64,000 bases of DNA from Candidatus Pantoea bituminis. Lineage in GTDB: Bacteria; Pseudomonadota; Gammaproteobacteria; Enterobacterales; Enterobacteriaceae. Shown here piece by piece: positions 8,175 to 16,886 of the stretch; the first letter of the stretch is position 1, and each line of letters starts with the position of its first letter. The notes below the pieces were generated by a model that worked only from the letters and a program-made list of their open reading frames with translations, did no database searches and was not told the origin of the DNA. The stretch spans positions 310,001-374,000 of the forward strand of contig NZ_JAGTWO010000005.1 of assembly GCF_018842675.1 (NCBI RefSeq), read 5' to 3'. The position numbers and the translations under genes were made by a program.

Positions 8175-9767
8175 ATGCGTGAATTTGATGCTGATGTCGT
8201 GATTATCGGCTCGGGAGCCTTGGGCGCAAATGCAGCCTACCAGCTGGTTAAAGCCGGGAAATCAGTGATTATGTTAGAAGCGGGGCCATACATTCCTCGT
8301 TGGAAAGTGGTAGAGAATTACCGCAACGGCGCCAGTAAACGCAACTGGTGTGCGCCGTATCCCAATTTGCCTTGGGCACCAAACAGCTATACCGAGGGTT
8401 ACGTTGAGGCACAAGGTGACGACGATTTTCAGTATGTCACCAGCACCCTGCGGGTGGCAGGCGGCAGTACACGGCATTGGGCCTCGGCCTGCTGGCGATT
8501 ACTGCCCAATGATTTCAAGCTGAAAAGCGTCTATGGCGTCGGGCGTGACTGGCCTTTTGAATACAGCGAACTGGAACCCTGGTATGTAAAAGCCGAGCGC
8601 GAAGTCGGCGTGGTGGGCACCGCTGATGAAGATCAAAGCGGGCAAGGGCGCGGTCACTATCCGCCTCGATCCGCAGCCTATCCGCTGCCGCCTGAAGCCA
8701 AGCCTTATATGGTGCAGCGCATGCAGGCCAAACTTGGCCCGATGGGTTATCAGGTGATCCACGAGCCGCATGGTCGCGTTTCACGCCCTTATGATGGACG
8801 TCCCGCCTGCGCAGGGAATAACAATTGCGAACCGATCTGCCCGATTGGCGCGATGTATTCCGGCGATATGCACGTTGATAAAGCGGTGGCGCTGGGCGCG
8901 CAACTGCGTACTGAATGCGTAGCCTGGAAATTTGAGCAGGGCGCAAAAAACAGTATTGAGGCGCTGCATTATCGCAAGCCAGATGGCAGCAATACCCGAT
9001 TAACCGCGAAAGTGTTTATCGTTGCGGCGCATGGCCTCGAAACGCCGAAGCTGCTGCTGATGAACGAGTTAGCCAACAGCTCCGATCAGGTTGGCCGTAA
9101 TCTGATGGATCACACCGGTTTAAGCCTGACGTTTCTCGCTGATGAGCCGCTGTGGACTGGGCGCGGTTCGGTGCAACACGGCACTATCGCTAATCGTCGC
9201 GATGAACCGAGCCGCGCACAGCACTCTGCTATTCGCTATTCACTGCGTAATTTAGTCCCCAACGTGGATGTCACCGCTCCGCTGCTGAAGCAAGGCTTGA
9301 TGGGCAAAGCGCTGGATGACGCCATTTTTGACCGCGCCTCACGCATCATGAATATCAGCACCATGAGTGAAACCTTACCGGTTCCCACTAACCGCGTCGT
9401 GCCCAATTACGACCGCAGGGATGCCATCGGCTTGCCGATGTTAAAAGTCAATTACCAGCTCGACAGCTACGTGCGCGGCATGCGCCCTCAGGCTTACCAC
9501 GATTTCGCTAACTTCCTTCAGGCATTCAACGGGGAGGTTATTGAAGCGCCAACCGGCTGGCGTAATCAGTATCACATCATGGGTACCACCATCATGGGCG
9601 ACGATGCCAAAAACTCGGTGGTCAACAGCGAGTGCCGCAGTTGGGATCATCCCAATCTGTTTCTGGCCACCACCGGCGTAATGCCGACGTCGGCAACGGT
9701 CAACCCAACGCTAACAGGTATCGCGCTGGCGCTTCGCCTTGCTGATACGATTATTCGGGAGATCTGA
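8175..9767 (+). CDS. GMC-family FAD dehydrogenase, large catalytic subunit
   Basis: A 530-residue glucose-methanol-choline family flavoprotein. It begins with an ADP-binding fold (VVIIGSGALGANAAY) and ends with the GMC catalytic region, with His in YHIMGTTIMG and Asn in VNPTLTG. A cysteine cluster C-x5-C-x3-C (CAGNNNCEPIC) matches the iron-sulfur cluster site of fructose and glucose dehydrogenase large subunits. The protein should oxidise a sugar or polyol in the periplasm and pass electrons through the cluster to the following cytochrome c and then to quinone. The substrate cannot be told from sequence; sorbitol-, fructose- or glucoside-type substrates are all possible. Confidence 0.93.
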   Translation: MREFDADVVIIGSGALGANAAYQLVKAGKSVIMLEAGPYIPRWKVVENYRNGASKRNWCAPYPNLPWAPNSYTEGYVEAQGDDDFQYVTSTLRVAGGSTRHWASACWRLLPNDFKLKSVYGVGRDWPFEYSELEPWYVKAEREVGVVGTADEDQSGQGRGHYPPRSAAYPLPPEAKPYMVQRMQAKLGPMGYQVIHEPHGRVSRPYDGRPACAGNNNCEPICPIGAMYSGDMHVDKAVALGAQLRTECVAWKFEQGAKNSIEALHYRKPDGSNTRLTAKVFIVAAHGLETPKLLLMNELANSSDQVGRNLMDHTGLSLTFLADEPLWTGRGSVQHGTIANRRDEPSRAQHSAIRYSLRNLVPNVDVTAPLLKQGLMGKALDDAIFDRASRIMNISTMSETLPVPTNRVVPNYDRRDAIGLPMLKVNYQLDSYVRGMRPQAYHDFANFLQAFNGEVIEAPTGWRNQYHIMGTTIMGDDAKNSVVNSECRSWDHPNLFLATTGVMPTSATVNPTLTGIALALRLADTIIREI

Positions 9768-9771
9768 CGCG

Positions 9772-11163
9772 ATGAAACAGGTCATCTACGCGCTTTTCTC
9801 GGTCTGTTCACTGCTTTTCAGCGCTGCCAGCCTTGCCGACGCCACGCAAACGTTGATTCAGCGCGGTGAGTATTTGGCGATTGCAGGTGATTGCTCGGCT
9901 TGCCATCACAACCCGGAAAACGGCAAACCCTTCTCCGGCGGCTTCGGCATTCAATCGCCGATGGGCATGATTTATGGTTCCAACATTACGCCATCGAAAA
10001 CCGCTGGCATTGGTCAATACAGTCTGGCGGATTTCACCCGCGTGATGCGTGAAGGCAAAGCGCCCGGCAATCATTATCTTTACCCTGCCATGCCTTATAC
10101 CGCCTTTGCCGGGATGTCAGATGATGATATTCGGGCGCTCTACACCTATCTCATGAATGGCGTAGCCGCTGACGATCATCCCGCGACAAAAACCGACTTG
10201 CCCTTTCCCTTCTCATTTCGCCCGGTGATGGCGATGTGGAATCTGATGTTCCTCGATCAATCTGCGGTGAAAGGCAGCGATGCCGCCGCGGGCAGCGTTG
10301 ATCGGGGTGAATATCTGGTGCGAACGCTGGCGCACTGTTCAACCTGCCACACGCCACGCAACGGAATGATGGCCGAACAGGGCGAACATTTTTTGGCTGG
10401 CGGCAAGGTGGGCCGCTGGACCGCGCCGAACATCACACCCGATGCTGAAGCTGGCATCGGCAGCTGGAGCGAAGCGGAGATCGTGACCTATCTGCGCACC
10501 GGCGTGTTGCACGGTAAAGCCGTAGCGGGAGGCGAAATGGGCACCGCGATTGAAAAATCCTTCTCACGCTTACAGAGCAGCGATCTGTACGCGATGGCCC
10601 GTTACCTGAAGCAGCTTCCTGCAACAGGCGGTATTAATCGGCAGCCCTTAAAACCCCCTGCCGCTACGCCTGTTTCGGCCATTGAAACAGGCATGCGTGA
10701 CAGCATCGAGGATTACGTGTCGAGTCAGCAGATGAGTGGCGCACAGCTTTATAATGGCGCTTGTGCCAGCTGTCATGCCAGTGATGGACGTGGCACGCGC
10801 GATGATCAACACGCTTATCCGTCGCTGGTGGGGTTGTCCTCGGTGGCCGCTGACGATCCCGCCAATTTGATCATGATTATCGCTGAAGGCATCAACCGTG
10901 ACATGCCTGCGGGTCATGCCTTTATGCCCGCTTTTGAACATCAGTTCACTCAGCAGGAGCTGGCGAAAGTGGCGAATTATGTTTCCGTCACGTTTGGCAA
11001 TCCTCAACACGTCATAACCCTGCAACAGGTTGAAGAAACGCTTCATGGCGAGAGCGGCAGCTGGATTGTACGCCACGCCGCCGGGCTTGCCTGGAGCGGG
11101 GTGGCAGGGATAGTGCTGGTGTTGTTATGGGCATTCTTTCCGCTACGCCGTCGGCGAGCATAA
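9772..11163 (+). CDS. Membrane-anchored tri-haem cytochrome c subunit of the dehydrogenase
   Basis: A 463-residue cytochrome with a cleavable signal (up to ASLA), three c-type haem sites (CSACH, CSTCH, CASCH), each followed downstream by a methionine-containing segment, and a C-terminal anchor (WSGVAGIVLVLLWAFFPL followed by arginines). This is the standard architecture of the cytochrome subunit of gluconate, sorbitol and fructose dehydrogenases, which hands electrons to ubiquinone. The ATG at 9772 lies 4 bases after the flavoprotein stop codon. An open extension upstream (9739) lies within the preceding gene and is not used. Confidence 0.93.
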   Translation: MKQVIYALFSVCSLLFSAASLADATQTLIQRGEYLAIAGDCSACHHNPENGKPFSGGFGIQSPMGMIYGSNITPSKTAGIGQYSLADFTRVMREGKAPGNHYLYPAMPYTAFAGMSDDDIRALYTYLMNGVAADDHPATKTDLPFPFSFRPVMAMWNLMFLDQSAVKGSDAAAGSVDRGEYLVRTLAHCSTCHTPRNGMMAEQGEHFLAGGKVGRWTAPNITPDAEAGIGSWSEAEIVTYLRTGVLHGKAVAGGEMGTAIEKSFSRLQSSDLYAMARYLKQLPATGGINRQPLKPPAATPVSAIETGMRDSIEDYVSSQQMSGAQLYNGACASCHASDGRGTRDDQHAYPSLVGLSSVAADDPANLIMIIAEGINRDMPAGHAFMPAFEHQFTQQELAKVANYVSVTFGNPQHVITLQQVEETLHGESGSWIVRHAAGLAWSGVAGIVLVLLWAFFPLRRRRA

Positions 11164-11209
11164 TCTGACGGGCCGCAGCCGGGCCCCTCGTTAAGACAGG
11201 AGTTTTGTT

Positions 11210-11704
11210 ATGACCAGAAATTTAAAACGTATCGTGAACAAAAAGTTCGCCCTTGCGCTGCTGCTCGGCGCGGGTGTGATGAGTGGCTTTGCGGCGCAGG
11301 CGACCACAACGCAAACCATTTTGACGCAAAGCGATGTGCAAAAGCTGATCGCATCCGCTCAGGAAAAAGCGCACGCATTGAATGCCAATGTCTGCATTGC
11401 GGTGCTGGATCAATCCGGTCAACTTTTGGCCTTTCAGCGCATGGACAACGCGCCCGCAGGCTGTATTGATTCTTCAATCTTAAAAGGTCGCGCCGCCGCG
11501 CTGTATCGCACACCAACAGACAAATATATGGATCGCGCCAATGGCAAAGAACCGGCTATCGCGACATTACCGGGCGTAATCCCGCTGGGCGGCGGCTCGC
11601 CGGTGGTGTGGCAGGAAAAGATTATCGGCGCGGTGGGCGTCAGCGGATCCGCTAATCCGAATGAAATTGCCATCGCTAAAGCGGCGAGCGAGGGAATGAA
11701 GTAA
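11210..11704 (+). CDS. HbpS/GlcG-family protein, exported (second copy)
   Basis: A 164-residue protein with a signal peptide ending near GFAAQA and a GlcG/HbpS domain: CIAVLDQSGQLLAFQRMDNA, LKGRAAALYRTPT and GGSPVVWQEKIIGAVGVSG. It differs clearly from the copy at 7018, so it is an old paralogue rather than a recent duplication. AGGAG precedes the ATG at 11210. It is 46 bases after the cytochrome gene and closes the operon. Having two such proteins bracket one dehydrogenase suggests that they serve it, perhaps in haem or cofactor handling; no function is proven. Confidence 0.87.
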   Translation: MTRNLKRIVNKKFALALLLGAGVMSGFAAQATTTQTILTQSDVQKLIASAQEKAHALNANVCIAVLDQSGQLLAFQRMDNAPAGCIDSSILKGRAAALYRTPTDKYMDRANGKEPAIATLPGVIPLGGGSPVVWQEKIIGAVGVSGSANPNEIAIAKAASEGMK

Positions 11705-11717
11705 AGGTTCGAAAGGG

Positions 11718-11753
11718 CGCAGCGAGCGGTTTTCGCCTCCGTCGCTCGCTGCG
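11718..11753. terminator. Stem-loop between convergent operons
   Basis: Perfect 11-bp arms CGCAGCGAGCG and CGCTCGCTGCG flank a 14-base loop. It lies between the second HbpS gene and the end of the sugar ABC operon. There is no U tract on either side, so it may act as a weak terminator or an mRNA-stabilising structure. Confidence 0.5.
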
Positions 11754-11760
11754 GCCTACG

Positions 11761-12837
11761 CTACAACCGTTTACCGCTTTCTTTATCGAACAGATGCAAA
11801 TGTGAGAGATCAATCGCCAACGACAGTTTTTCACCCGGCTGTGCGGTTATGCGGCCAGCGAGCTGGACATGCAGCGGCAAGCCTTGCCAGTCAAGATGCA
11901 GCAAACTGGATTCTCCTGTGACTTCCACCAGCTTCACGGTGGCGGGTAAGGCGGGCGAATCTGCCAGATGAAAGTGATGAGGGCGAACCCCCATCAGCAC
12001 CGGTTTATCTCCCTGGTGCATGGCGGCGTCACGCCAGTTGGCGGGTAAAGGCAACCAATATTCGCCACAGGCAACGCCCGGGATCCCCTCACGAGAAACC
12101 AGCTGTGCCTCAAGCAAGTTCATGGGCGGTGAGCCGATAAAGCGTGCCACGAAGGTGTCCACAGGGCGATCGTAAATTTCCAGCGGGCTGCCCTGTTGCA
12201 CAATCACACCTTCACGCATGACCACAATTTGGTCTGCCAGCGTCATCGCCTCAACCTGATCGTGCGTAACATACACCATGGTGGTCTTGAATCGCTGATG
12301 AAGGGATTTAATCTCTGCTCGCAGCTCCATGCGCAGTTGCGCATCCAGGTTAGAGAGCGGCTCATCGAACAGGAAAACCTGCGGATTACGCACCATGGCG
12401 CGACCCATCGCCACGCGTTGACGTTGACCGCCAGATAACGCGCGCGGATAACGACCCAGCAGCTTATCTATCCCGAGAATAGCGGCAATACGGGTAATTT
12501 TATCCTGTTGCTCACTGCGTTTGATCTTCTTAACCTGCATATGAAACGCCAGGTTTTCCGCCACGGTCAGATGGGGATAAAGCGCATAGCTCTGAAATAC
12601 CATGGCGATATCACGATCGGCTGGATCGCGATCGTTTATCTGCTGATCATCCATCAAGATTGCGCCATCAGAGACGCTGTCCAGTCCAGCCAGCAACCGC
12701 AGTAACGTTGATTTTCCGCAGCCAGACGGGCCAACCAACACCGTAAAACTGCCGTCGGGAATGGTCAGATCCAGCGGCTGTAATACTGTCTGTTTGCCGT
12801 AACGGCGGGAAACTTGTACCAGTTCAACTCTTGCCAT
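11761..12837 (-). CDS. Sugar ABC transporter ATP-binding protein, MalK/UgpC type
   Basis: A 358-residue ATPase of the CUT1 carbohydrate importer class. Visible motifs are Walker A (GPSGCGKST), Q-loop FQSYALYPHLTV, signature LSGGQRQRV, Walker B (VFLFDEPLSNLDA) and switch HDQVEAM. A C-terminal OB-fold (TOBE-like) domain carries GVRPHHFHL. I chose the ATG at 12837 (MARVELVQVS) because a GGAA-type ribosome binding site precedes it; an in-frame ATG lies at 12852. It is the last gene of the minus-strand operon and energises the two permeases. Confidence 0.93.
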   Translation of the reverse strand: MARVELVQVSRRYGKQTVLQPLDLTIPDGSFTVLVGPSGCGKSTLLRLLAGLDSVSDGAILMDDQQINDRDPADRDIAMVFQSYALYPHLTVAENLAFHMQVKKIKRSEQQDKITRIAAILGIDKLLGRYPRALSGGQRQRVAMGRAMVRNPQVFLFDEPLSNLDAQLRMELRAEIKSLHQRFKTTMVYVTHDQVEAMTLADQIVVMREGVIVQQGSPLEIYDRPVDTFVARFIGSPPMNLLEAQLVSREGIPGVACGEYWLPLPANWRDAAMHQGDKPVLMGVRPHHFHLADSPALPATVKLVEVTGESSLLHLDWQGLPLHVQLAGRITAQPGEKLSLAIDLSHLHLFDKESGKRL

Positions 12838-12863
12838 AATCGTAGATTCCAAAAAATGTTTCG

Positions 12864-13702
12864 CTAACCTTTACTGCCGCCGCTCGCTAGCCCACTGACC
12901 AGCGATTTTTGTAGCACGATGGCGATCAACAACGGAGGTAATGAGGCGAGGATGCCCACCGCGGCAATCAGGCCGTCATCGGTGGCGCGCCCGGCGGTGA
13001 AACCGGCAATAGTCACCGGTAGCGTTTGTGCATCAATGCTGCTGGTGTAGAGCAGGGCATAGAAAAATTCGTCCCACGCCAGCAGCCAGCCAAACAGAGC
13101 CGACGCGCCCAGCACCGGTTTTGCTAACGGTAACGTGATGCGCAGCAAAACCTGCCAGAAGCGCAGACCATCTAACCGTGCCGCTTGCTCAATATCCTGG
13201 GGCAAGGTGTCGAACTGATTTTTCAACATCCAGGTCAGAAACGGCAGTATCAATGAGCAATAGACCAGAATCAGGCCGATATGCGTGTTCAACAGGTTGA
13301 GATGTTGCAATACAAAGTAGAGCGGCAGCACAAATGCCACCGGCGGCACCATGTAGATCGCCAAACTTGCGAACAACCAGCCGTCACGGCCAGGATAGCG
13401 TGAGAAGCTGAATGCTGCCGGGATCGCCAGTAACAGCGATACCGCCGTTGCGCCACACGCCACCAGCAGGCTGTTGAGTAGCGCGTGTAAAAAAGCACAC
13501 CGGGCTGGTCGGGTGCCAGTGACACCAGCCGGGCGTAACGCGAGAAGTCCCAGTGACGTGGCAACCACTCCAGCGGAAGGCGCGTTAAATCGGCGGTTGA
13601 GCTGACGCTCATTAAAAACAGCCAGACCATCGGTGCGAGGATAGAGAGCGCCACCAGCATGGCGGCTGCATAGCGCAAAACAGCGCGGATTTTACGTTTC
13701 AC
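12864..13702 (-). CDS. Sugar ABC transporter permease, MalG type (frameshifted as read)
   Basis: Inner-membrane permease of the binding-protein-dependent sugar system, about 279 residues after correction. The N-terminal part has a first membrane segment and a periplasmic loop (PLEWLPRHWDFSRYARL). The C-terminal part carries MVPPVAFVLPLYF and the ATPase-coupling EAA loop (EQAARLDGLRFWQVLLRITLP). The frame breaks at the A run 13489-13494 (T on the coding strand); one added base gives a smooth LFLHALLNSLL join. The 5' end overlaps the preceding permease gene by 11 bases. Confidence 0.88.
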
Positions 13703-14600
13703 TGACTTTACTCCGGCGGCGCTGACGCAGCAGCATCAACATATAAATGGCGATCAGCAGGCTACACATCAACGTCATTAAAATGGCGTAAGCCGCACCA
13801 CTGCCAGCACGCAGATAGCTAAAAGACTCTTGATAGACAAAGAAACTCAAGGTCTTGGTGCTGTCCACCGGGCCGCCACGCGTCATCACATAAATAATGT
13901 CGAAGATTTTGAAGGCGTCGATAGTGCGCAATACCAGCGCAACACTCAGCGGCCCAGCGATAGCGGGCAGCGTAATGGCCCGAAACCGCCGCAGCGCCGA
14001 TGCGCCATCCAGACGTGCAGCTTCATAAAGATCTTCAGGAATCGACTGCATTGCTGCCAACACCAGCAGCGTAACCAGTGGATAGTTTTTCCAGATATCC
14101 GCCAGCATCACGGCATTGAGCGCCGAGGTAGGCGTACCGAGCCAACTGCGGTAATGATCCATTACGCCAAGCTGTGTAAGCAGGGCATTGATACTGCCGT
14201 AATCGGGATTGAAATTAAGTCGCCACATCATTGCATTGACGATGGTCGGCAGCGCCCACGGTAGAATCACCAGCACTCGCAAGACATTACGGCCATAAAA
14301 GCGCTGGTTGAGCAGCAGCGCGACCAGCACGCCGATCACGCCTTCAATCACCACTGAGACCACAGTGAAATAAAGCGTGCGGCCAATAGAGGCGACAAAA
14401 TCGGGGTCGGTCAGTGCATATAAATAGTTATCGAAGCCAATCAGGTTAGCTGCGCCATCACTCCCGATCAGTGCCGCATCGGTGAAGCTAAGCCAGATGG
14501 TGCGGAACAGCGGCCAACCGGTGAGCAGAAACATCACCAGTAACATGGGTGCCAACAGCACCCATGCCTGACGCTGCTCACGTTGTTGCAAACTGAGCAT
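13692..14600 (-). CDS. Sugar ABC transporter permease, MalF/UgpA type
   Basis: A 302-residue inner-membrane permease with about six membrane segments and the EAA loop EAARLDGASALRRFRAITLP facing the ATPase. It has the short N-terminus of UgpA/LacF-type proteins rather than the long MalF form. The gene starts 9 bases after the binding-protein stop codon and overlaps the next permease, as expected for proteins made in equal amounts. Confidence 0.92.
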   Translation of the reverse strand: MLSLQQREQRQAWVLLAPMLLVMFLLTGWPLFRTIWLSFTDAALIGSDGAANLIGFDNYLYALTDPDFVASIGRTLYFTVVSVVIEGVIGVLVALLLNQRFYGRNVLRVLVILPWALPTIVNAMMWRLNFNPDYGSINALLTQLGVMDHYRSWLGTPTSALNAVMLADIWKNYPLVTLLVLAAMQSIPEDLYEAARLDGASALRRFRAITLPAIAGPLSVALVLRTIDAFKIFDIIYVMTRGGPVDSTKTLSFFVYQESFSYLRAGSGAAYAILMTLMCSLLIAIYMLMLLRQRRRSKVSET

Positions 14601-14609
14601 GAAAAGTCC

Positions 14610-15851
14610 TTACCGAAGGCGCGACGCGCTTTGTGTCAATGCCTGCATTCCCGCTTCTGGCGTCTCCTGACCTTGCAAAACCTGCTGAAGATGCTGCTGC
14701 AGCATGTTCGAAAGGCGCGAGTAATCAGGAATAATCGGGCGCATTAACATCACGTTTAGCGCTTTGTCAGCCGCATCAATTAACGCTTCCTGGCCCTGAC
14801 GCACCGCCGGATCCTGATAGGATGATTTCCAGATAGGCAGGCTCAGACGGGCATAATGGTTCTGCACCGGCTGCGAGGTCAGATAGGTTATGTAATCCCA
14901 CGCCTGATCGGGATGTCCGCTGGTTTGGGTTACGCCCAAACCCATGGAACCGTTCATGGACGCCACTTCACCTGGCGCATCACCCGGTGCAGGCATGATG
15001 CCAATATCGCCAGCGACTTTACTCTGCTTCGGATCGTTGGCCAGGTTGTACATGTAAGTCCAGTTAAGCGCGAAGGCGGCATCGCCGTTGGAAAAGACCT
15101 TGCGCACATCCTCTTCCAGATACTCGTTGGAGTTTGGGTTGGTCACGCCTTTATCCAGCGAATCTTTCATAAAGGTCACGGCTTTTAAGGCGCCCGGCGC
15201 GTTAAAGGTCAGCTTGCCATCTTGATAGAAATCGCCTTTGAAGGCAGAAACCATGGTGGTGTAATCACAGACCAAGGCTTCCGCCTGTGACCAACTCCAG
15301 ACCAGCGGATAGTTAACAATGCCTTTCTGCTTGAGCAGCTGCGATTGTTCCATCACCTGCTGCCAACTGTTTGGCGGCGTGGTAATCCCCGCTTTTGCCA
15401 GCATCGCTTTGTTGTAATAAAGGTATTTGGTGTCGAGGATCCACGGCATACCGTACTGCTTATCTTTCCAGGTAACCGTATTCAGGGCACCGGTAAAAAT
15501 CTTGTTTTTGACATCTGGCGTGAAGTGGCTGGAGACATCTTTCAACAGGTTAAAACGGTTAAATTCTGCTGGCCACATATCGTCGAATAACACCACGTCA
15601 TAGCCGTTGCTGCCCGCGCCACGCGCGGCAACGATCTTGTCATGTAGCGCTTCGTACGGGACAAATTCAAGATTGATCGTTACATCAGGATGCGCCTTTT
15701 CATAATCGGCGGTCATGGCGCGAATATCGCTTTCGCTATAAGCAGACTGTGACATAAACAGTGCGCTTAATTCCGTTTTGGCGTTGGCATAGCCGGAAAT
15801 CAGCAGCGCGGCCAGACATCCGCTGAGCTGCAGGGTGACGCGTCTTTTCAT
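14610..15851 (-). CDS. Extracellular sugar-binding protein of the ABC importer
   Basis: A 413-residue periplasmic binding protein of the MalE-like type 1 cluster. It has a signal peptide (MKRRVTLQLSGCLAALLISG up to ANA) and the body motifs YDVVLFDDMWPAEF, MPWILDTKYLYYN and EDVRKVFSNGDAAFALNWTY, normal for CUT1 systems. The start at 15851 has GGAG eight bases ahead; the longer open frame to 15902 is not used. Its genetic partners, a ROK kinase and a SIS isomerase, suggest an amino sugar or similar phosphorylatable sugar as ligand. Confidence 0.92.
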   Translation of the reverse strand: MKRRVTLQLSGCLAALLISGYANAKTELSALFMSQSAYSESDIRAMTADYEKAHPDVTINLEFVPYEALHDKIVAARGAGSNGYDVVLFDDMWPAEFNRFNLLKDVSSHFTPDVKNKIFTGALNTVTWKDKQYGMPWILDTKYLYYNKAMLAKAGITTPPNSWQQVMEQSQLLKQKGIVNYPLVWSWSQAEALVCDYTTMVSAFKGDFYQDGKLTFNAPGALKAVTFMKDSLDKGVTNPNSNEYLEEDVRKVFSNGDAAFALNWTYMYNLANDPKQSKVAGDIGIMPAPGDAPGEVASMNGSMGLGVTQTSGHPDQAWDYITYLTSQPVQNHYARLSLPIWKSSYQDPAVRQGQEALIDAADKALNVMLMRPIIPDYSRLSNMLQQHLQQVLQGQETPEAGMQALTQSASRLR

Positions 15852-15937
15852 TCTGACACTCCAAAAACAGGTGAAATAATGGCTGATGCAGGTGAACGCC
15901 ATCAGCCCAGGCCGCGCTATGGTGCGCGATTATGGTT

Positions 15938-16876
15938 TTACGAGCGTTTAACGGGTTCCCTGATCGTTGGCAGTAATGCCGCTCCCAGCGCGCCCGCCGC
16001 ATCGCCGAGAGAAGATGAAATAATCTGTGGAGAGAGGTGGTAGCCGCTGGCGCGTTGCAGAGCCGTATCTAAACTCGGGCGAAACAGCGGCAGCAAACGC
16101 GCAGCGCTGCCGCTAAGCACGGTAAGATCGGGGCCATAAAGTGCCAGCAGGGTGGATAGCCCTCGTCCCACGCGGCCACCGTACTCGCTTAAAATTGCGG
16201 CTACGCGAGGATCGTCCGTGCTAAGTGCATCAAGTCGCTTAACCGTGAGTTGTGGCCAGTGAAGATTTGGCAGCAGTTGCAGCAAAGCCTGTTGTAGCCA
16301 ACCGCGTGACGCCTCCGTTTCCCAACACCCCGTGACGCCGCAGTAACAGCGATGTGTGCTGCCTGAGACAGGAATATGACCCGCTTCAGGATGGCGGCCA
16401 TCGATTGTGCGAAACGGCTGGCCCTTATCCAGTAACGCCACGCCAATACCGGTGCCGAGTGTGACCATCAACATGCGCTGACTTCCCACACCCGCCCCGG
16501 CGTGAAACTCGCCCAGTGCCGCAACCACCGCGTCGTTATCGATGGCGGCAGGCACGTTTAAACGCTGCTGCAGCTCGTCGAGCAGCGGAAAAAATGAGAA
16601 ACAGGCCAGCGTGTCACTGTTTTCAATCACACCGCTGCGGTTATTAACCGGTCCACTGGCACCGATGCCCAGCGAAATAATCTGCCCGTCCGCCGGACAG
16701 AGCTGCCGCAACCGACTGACCAGTTCATCGCTGCGTCTGGATTGCGGGATCGCATCAAACTCTGCGGTAGGCACCGTTAACGCCGCCACCTCGCGCAGAC
16801 CCTCCAGCAGGATGAATCGTGTGCCGGTGCCGCCCATATCAATGCCTGCGCGCAGCAGGCGAGCAGAATTGGTCAT
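15938..16876 (-). CDS. ROK family sugar kinase
   Basis: A 312-residue protein with the ROK phosphate-binding motif GIDMGGTGTRF, a catalytic Asp in AAIDNDAVVAALGE, the ATP-binding LVTLGTGIGVAL-type segment (VTLGTGIGVALL) and the zinc motif CYCGVTGCWE. There is no DNA-binding domain, so it is a kinase, not a NagC-type repressor. It probably phosphorylates the sugar brought in by the ABC importer before the SIS protein acts. The gene starts 10 bases after the SIS stop codon. Confidence 0.9.
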   Translation of the reverse strand: MTNSARLLRAGIDMGGTGTRFILLEGLREVAALTVPTAEFDAIPQSRRSDELVSRLRQLCPADGQIISLGIGASGPVNNRSGVIENSDTLACFSFFPLLDELQQRLNVPAAIDNDAVVAALGEFHAGAGVGSQRMLMVTLGTGIGVALLDKGQPFRTIDGRHPEAGHIPVSGSTHRCYCGVTGCWETEASRGWLQQALLQLLPNLHWPQLTVKRLDALSTDDPRVAAILSEYGGRVGRGLSTLLALYGPDLTVLSGSAARLLPLFRPSLDTALQRASGYHLSPQIISSSLGDAAGALGAALLPTIREPVKRS

Positions 16877-16886
16877 AACGTTACCG

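Noticed and set aside
11718..11753. REP or ERIC repeat
   Set aside because: The arms resemble extragenic palindromes, but I found no second copy in the window and no ERIC core; it is kept only as a stem-loop.
12196..12438. Plus-strand open frames inside the MalK-like ATPase gene
   Set aside because: Antisense shadows of a strongly conserved coding sequence.
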